Source: an uncultured Bacillus sp.
GTDB taxonomy: Bacteria; Bacillota; Bacilli; Bacillales; DSM-1321
Assembly: GCA_934215995.1 (NCBI GenBank)
Contig: CAKQBC010000114.1
Coordinates: forward strand, 1 to 7,270
Reading direction: 5' to 3'
Length of the DNA stretch: 7,270 nucleotides
The notes beneath the pieces are model-generated. The model saw only the letters and a list, made by a program, of their open reading frames with translations, was not told the origin of the DNA and did not search any database. Below, piece by piece: positions 6,401-7,270 of the stretch. Both the position numbers and the translations under genes were made by a program. Positions within the stretch are counted from its first letter, which is position 1. The number at the start of each line of letters is the position of its first letter.

Positions 6401-6886
6401 ATGAATCTGATCGACTTTATCCTGGATAATGCCTTCTTATTGGTCATTATCCTGGGAGCTATCAGTTCTTTCTTAGGGAAAGGCAGCAAAAAAGCAGACG
6501 ATCCCCTTCCCGAAAGGCCAAAGCAACGTCCGACAGTAACACAGACACTGAAGGACTACCAGAGGAAATATGAAGAAACCATCGAGCAGTCCAAACGTAC
6601 ATTGAGCGATTTCGGCAATCCGGAAGCATCCCGGGACACAGTTCAGGAAGCGGCTGAAGCTGAGATTTCAAGTGCCATGGACGACTATCTTGAGAAGCAG
6701 GAAGAGCTTCGGAGAAAAGCCGAAGCGATGGAACAGAAGATTGGCCGGTTCAAGAATGTATCTTCGGGGTCTTCCGCCGATAGGAAAACAATGGGAGCCT
6801 TCAGCAAAAACCCGGTAGTTAACGGATTGATTATGGCTGAAGTATTAGGGCCCCCAAGATCCAAGCAGAATCGCCGAGTAAGGTAA
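6401..6886 (+). CDS. Small membrane-anchored coiled-coil protein, yqfB position
   Basis: 161 residues; I do not recognise a characterised family. The N-terminus (about 5-24, IDFILDNAFLLVIILGAISS) is one membrane anchor. It is followed by a basic/proline linker (27-45), a charged helical and probably coiled-coil stretch (about 48-118, rich in E, K, R, Q), a Ser/Gly-rich linker (119-127), and a hydrophobic conserved-looking tail NGLIMAEVLGPPRSK (141-155) before a basic end. The bulk is probably cytoplasmic, inferred from the positive charges after the anchor. The ATG at 6401 is chosen for its SD at 6383-6388. It occupies the place of yqfB, the third gene of the sigma-W operon in B. subtilis. 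Orthology by position is inference; I cannot align it. Membrane location beside yqeZ-floA suggests a microdomain-associated role. Confidence 0.75.
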   Translation: MNLIDFILDNAFLLVIILGAISSFLGKGSKKADDPLPERPKQRPTVTQTLKDYQRKYEETIEQSKRTLSDFGNPEASRDTVQEAAEAEISSAMDDYLEKQEELRRKAEAMEQKIGRFKNVSSGSSADRKTMGAFSKNPVVNGLIMAEVLGPPRSKQNRRVR

Positions 6887-6970
6887 ACTTCGCATAATCG
6901 GGGGGTTATCGGCTGTTGAACCGAAGGCTTTCTGATGGGCTTTTGTCCGCGCCTAAAAAAATAAAGTAGT

Positions 6971-6998
6971 GCTAGAATCCTTTTTCCGCTCATACATT
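6971..6998 (+). promoter_or_regulatory. Candidate sigma-E promoter of yqfC
   Basis: CATACATT (6991-6998) matches the sporulation sigma-E -10 consensus. The region of the -35 (GCTAGAATC, 6971-6979) is only a weak match at slightly short spacing. Transcription would start near 7004-7006, just at the RBS, giving a leader of about 20 bases. In B. subtilis yqfC-yqfD are sigma-E dependent, which supports the call. Confidence 0.45.
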
Positions 6999-7023
6999 TG
7001 AGAGGAAAGGGGGTTCTTTTTTT
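6974..7023 (+). terminator. Intrinsic terminator of the yqeZ-floA operon, abutting yqfC
   Basis: GAATCCTTTTTCC (6975-6987) pairs with GGAAAGGGGGTTC (7004-7016) along 13 positions, using three G-U pairs. After one G/A mismatch, CTCA/TGAG (6989-6992/6999-7002) closes a 6-base loop. A6974-T7017 can add a pair. Seven T residues (7017-7023) follow, and the next base is the A of the yqfC ATG. The G-U pairs make it specific to + strand RNA. The right arm contains the yqfC RBS. Confidence 0.75.
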
Positions 7024-7270
7024 ATGGCAAAAAAGTGGAGCCAGAAATTGAAGCAGGCATTAGTTAATACAGCCGATCTTCCAGAAGATGTCATGATGGA
7101 CCTTCCAAGGATCACAATGATCGGGCAGCTGCATATTTACATAGAGAACCATCGGGGCCTGATCGCCTTTTCGGATACAGAGATAAGGACGTCCCTTTCA
7201 AAGGGGGAGCTATCCATTAAAGGGGAAAATCTGGTGATAAAGGCAATCCTGCCGGAGGAAATTCTGCTTG
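7024..7270 (+). CDS. yqfC: Sporulation protein YqfC (3'-truncated by window edge)
   Basis: 82 residues are visible and the frame is open to the window end; B. subtilis YqfC is a little over 90, so most of the protein is present. The sequence is typical: a basic N-terminus (MAKKWSQKLKQAL), LPEDVMMDLPRITMIGQLHI, YIENHRGLIAFSDTEIR, and GENLVIKAILPEEILL. It resembles the YabP/YqfC family of small beta-rich proteins made in the mother cell. In B. subtilis yqfC and yqfD are sigma-E controlled and yqfD is needed for normal sporulation; yqfD probably lies just outside. The ATG at 7024 follows AAAGGGGG (7006-7013) by 10 bases. That RBS is inside the terminator hairpin. Confidence 0.93.
   Translation, partial: MAKKWSQKLKQALVNTADLPEDVMMDLPRITMIGQLHIYIENHRGLIAFSDTEIRTSLSKGELSIKGENLVIKAILPEEILL

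Noticed and set aside
6887..6970. Possible terminator immediately after the yqfB-position gene
   Set aside because: Only 4-bp stems such as TCGG/CCGA and ATAA/TTAT are present, with no T-run; the convincing terminator is at 6974-7023.

Overview
This window reads as a chromosomal segment from a low-to-mid GC, endospore-forming member of the Bacillaceae. Gene order and protein sequences match the region downstream of the dnaK operon in Bacillus subtilis: yqeV(mtaB) - yqeW - rpsU - yqeY - yqeZ - yqfA(floA) - yqfB - yqfC. One extra gene, deoC, sits between mtaB and yqeW. The sporulation gene yqfC argues for a spore former. No mobile element, CRISPR array, tRNA or rRNA is visible.

Layout. Left part (1-1770): the 3' part of mtaB (tRNA methylthiotransferase, start outside the window) is followed after 28 bases by deoC, and a long bidirectional hairpin ends this rightward unit. 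Middle (1771-3595): a Na/Pi-cotransporter family gene (yqeW) runs leftward. It is divergent from a rightward rpsU-yqeY pair that has a good sigma-A promoter and its own intrinsic terminator. Right part (3600-6886): a spacer leads to an exact sigma-W-type promoter (TGAAAC-N16-CGTA). It drives yqeZ (NfeD-like membrane protease homologue, TTG start), floA (flotillin-like raft protein) and, after an unusual 257-base structured leader, a small membrane-anchored coiled-coil protein in the yqfB position. The last gene is the 5' part of yqfC.

How they fit together. yqeZ-floA and the gene after them form the envelope-stress/membrane-organisation unit: an NfeD protein, its flotillin partner and a small anchored coiled-coil protein. 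rpsU-yqeY is a translation-related housekeeping pair, and mtaB modifies tRNA.

Most interesting regulatory structure. The junction before yqfC (6974-7023) superimposes three signals: a strong hairpin followed by seven T residues and then directly the yqfC ATG; the yqfC ribosome binding site inside the right arm of that hairpin; and a sigma-E-like -10 element (CATACATT) in its loop. Read-through RNA from floA would terminate and hide the yqfC RBS, while RNA started at the internal promoter would lack the left arm. A second case is the small gene after floA, whose Shine-Dalgarno is the left arm of a perfect 6-bp hairpin immediately before its ATG. Apart from these regulatory details and the poorly characterised yqfB-position protein, the genes are ordinary core genes. 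I see no clearly new multi-gene system.
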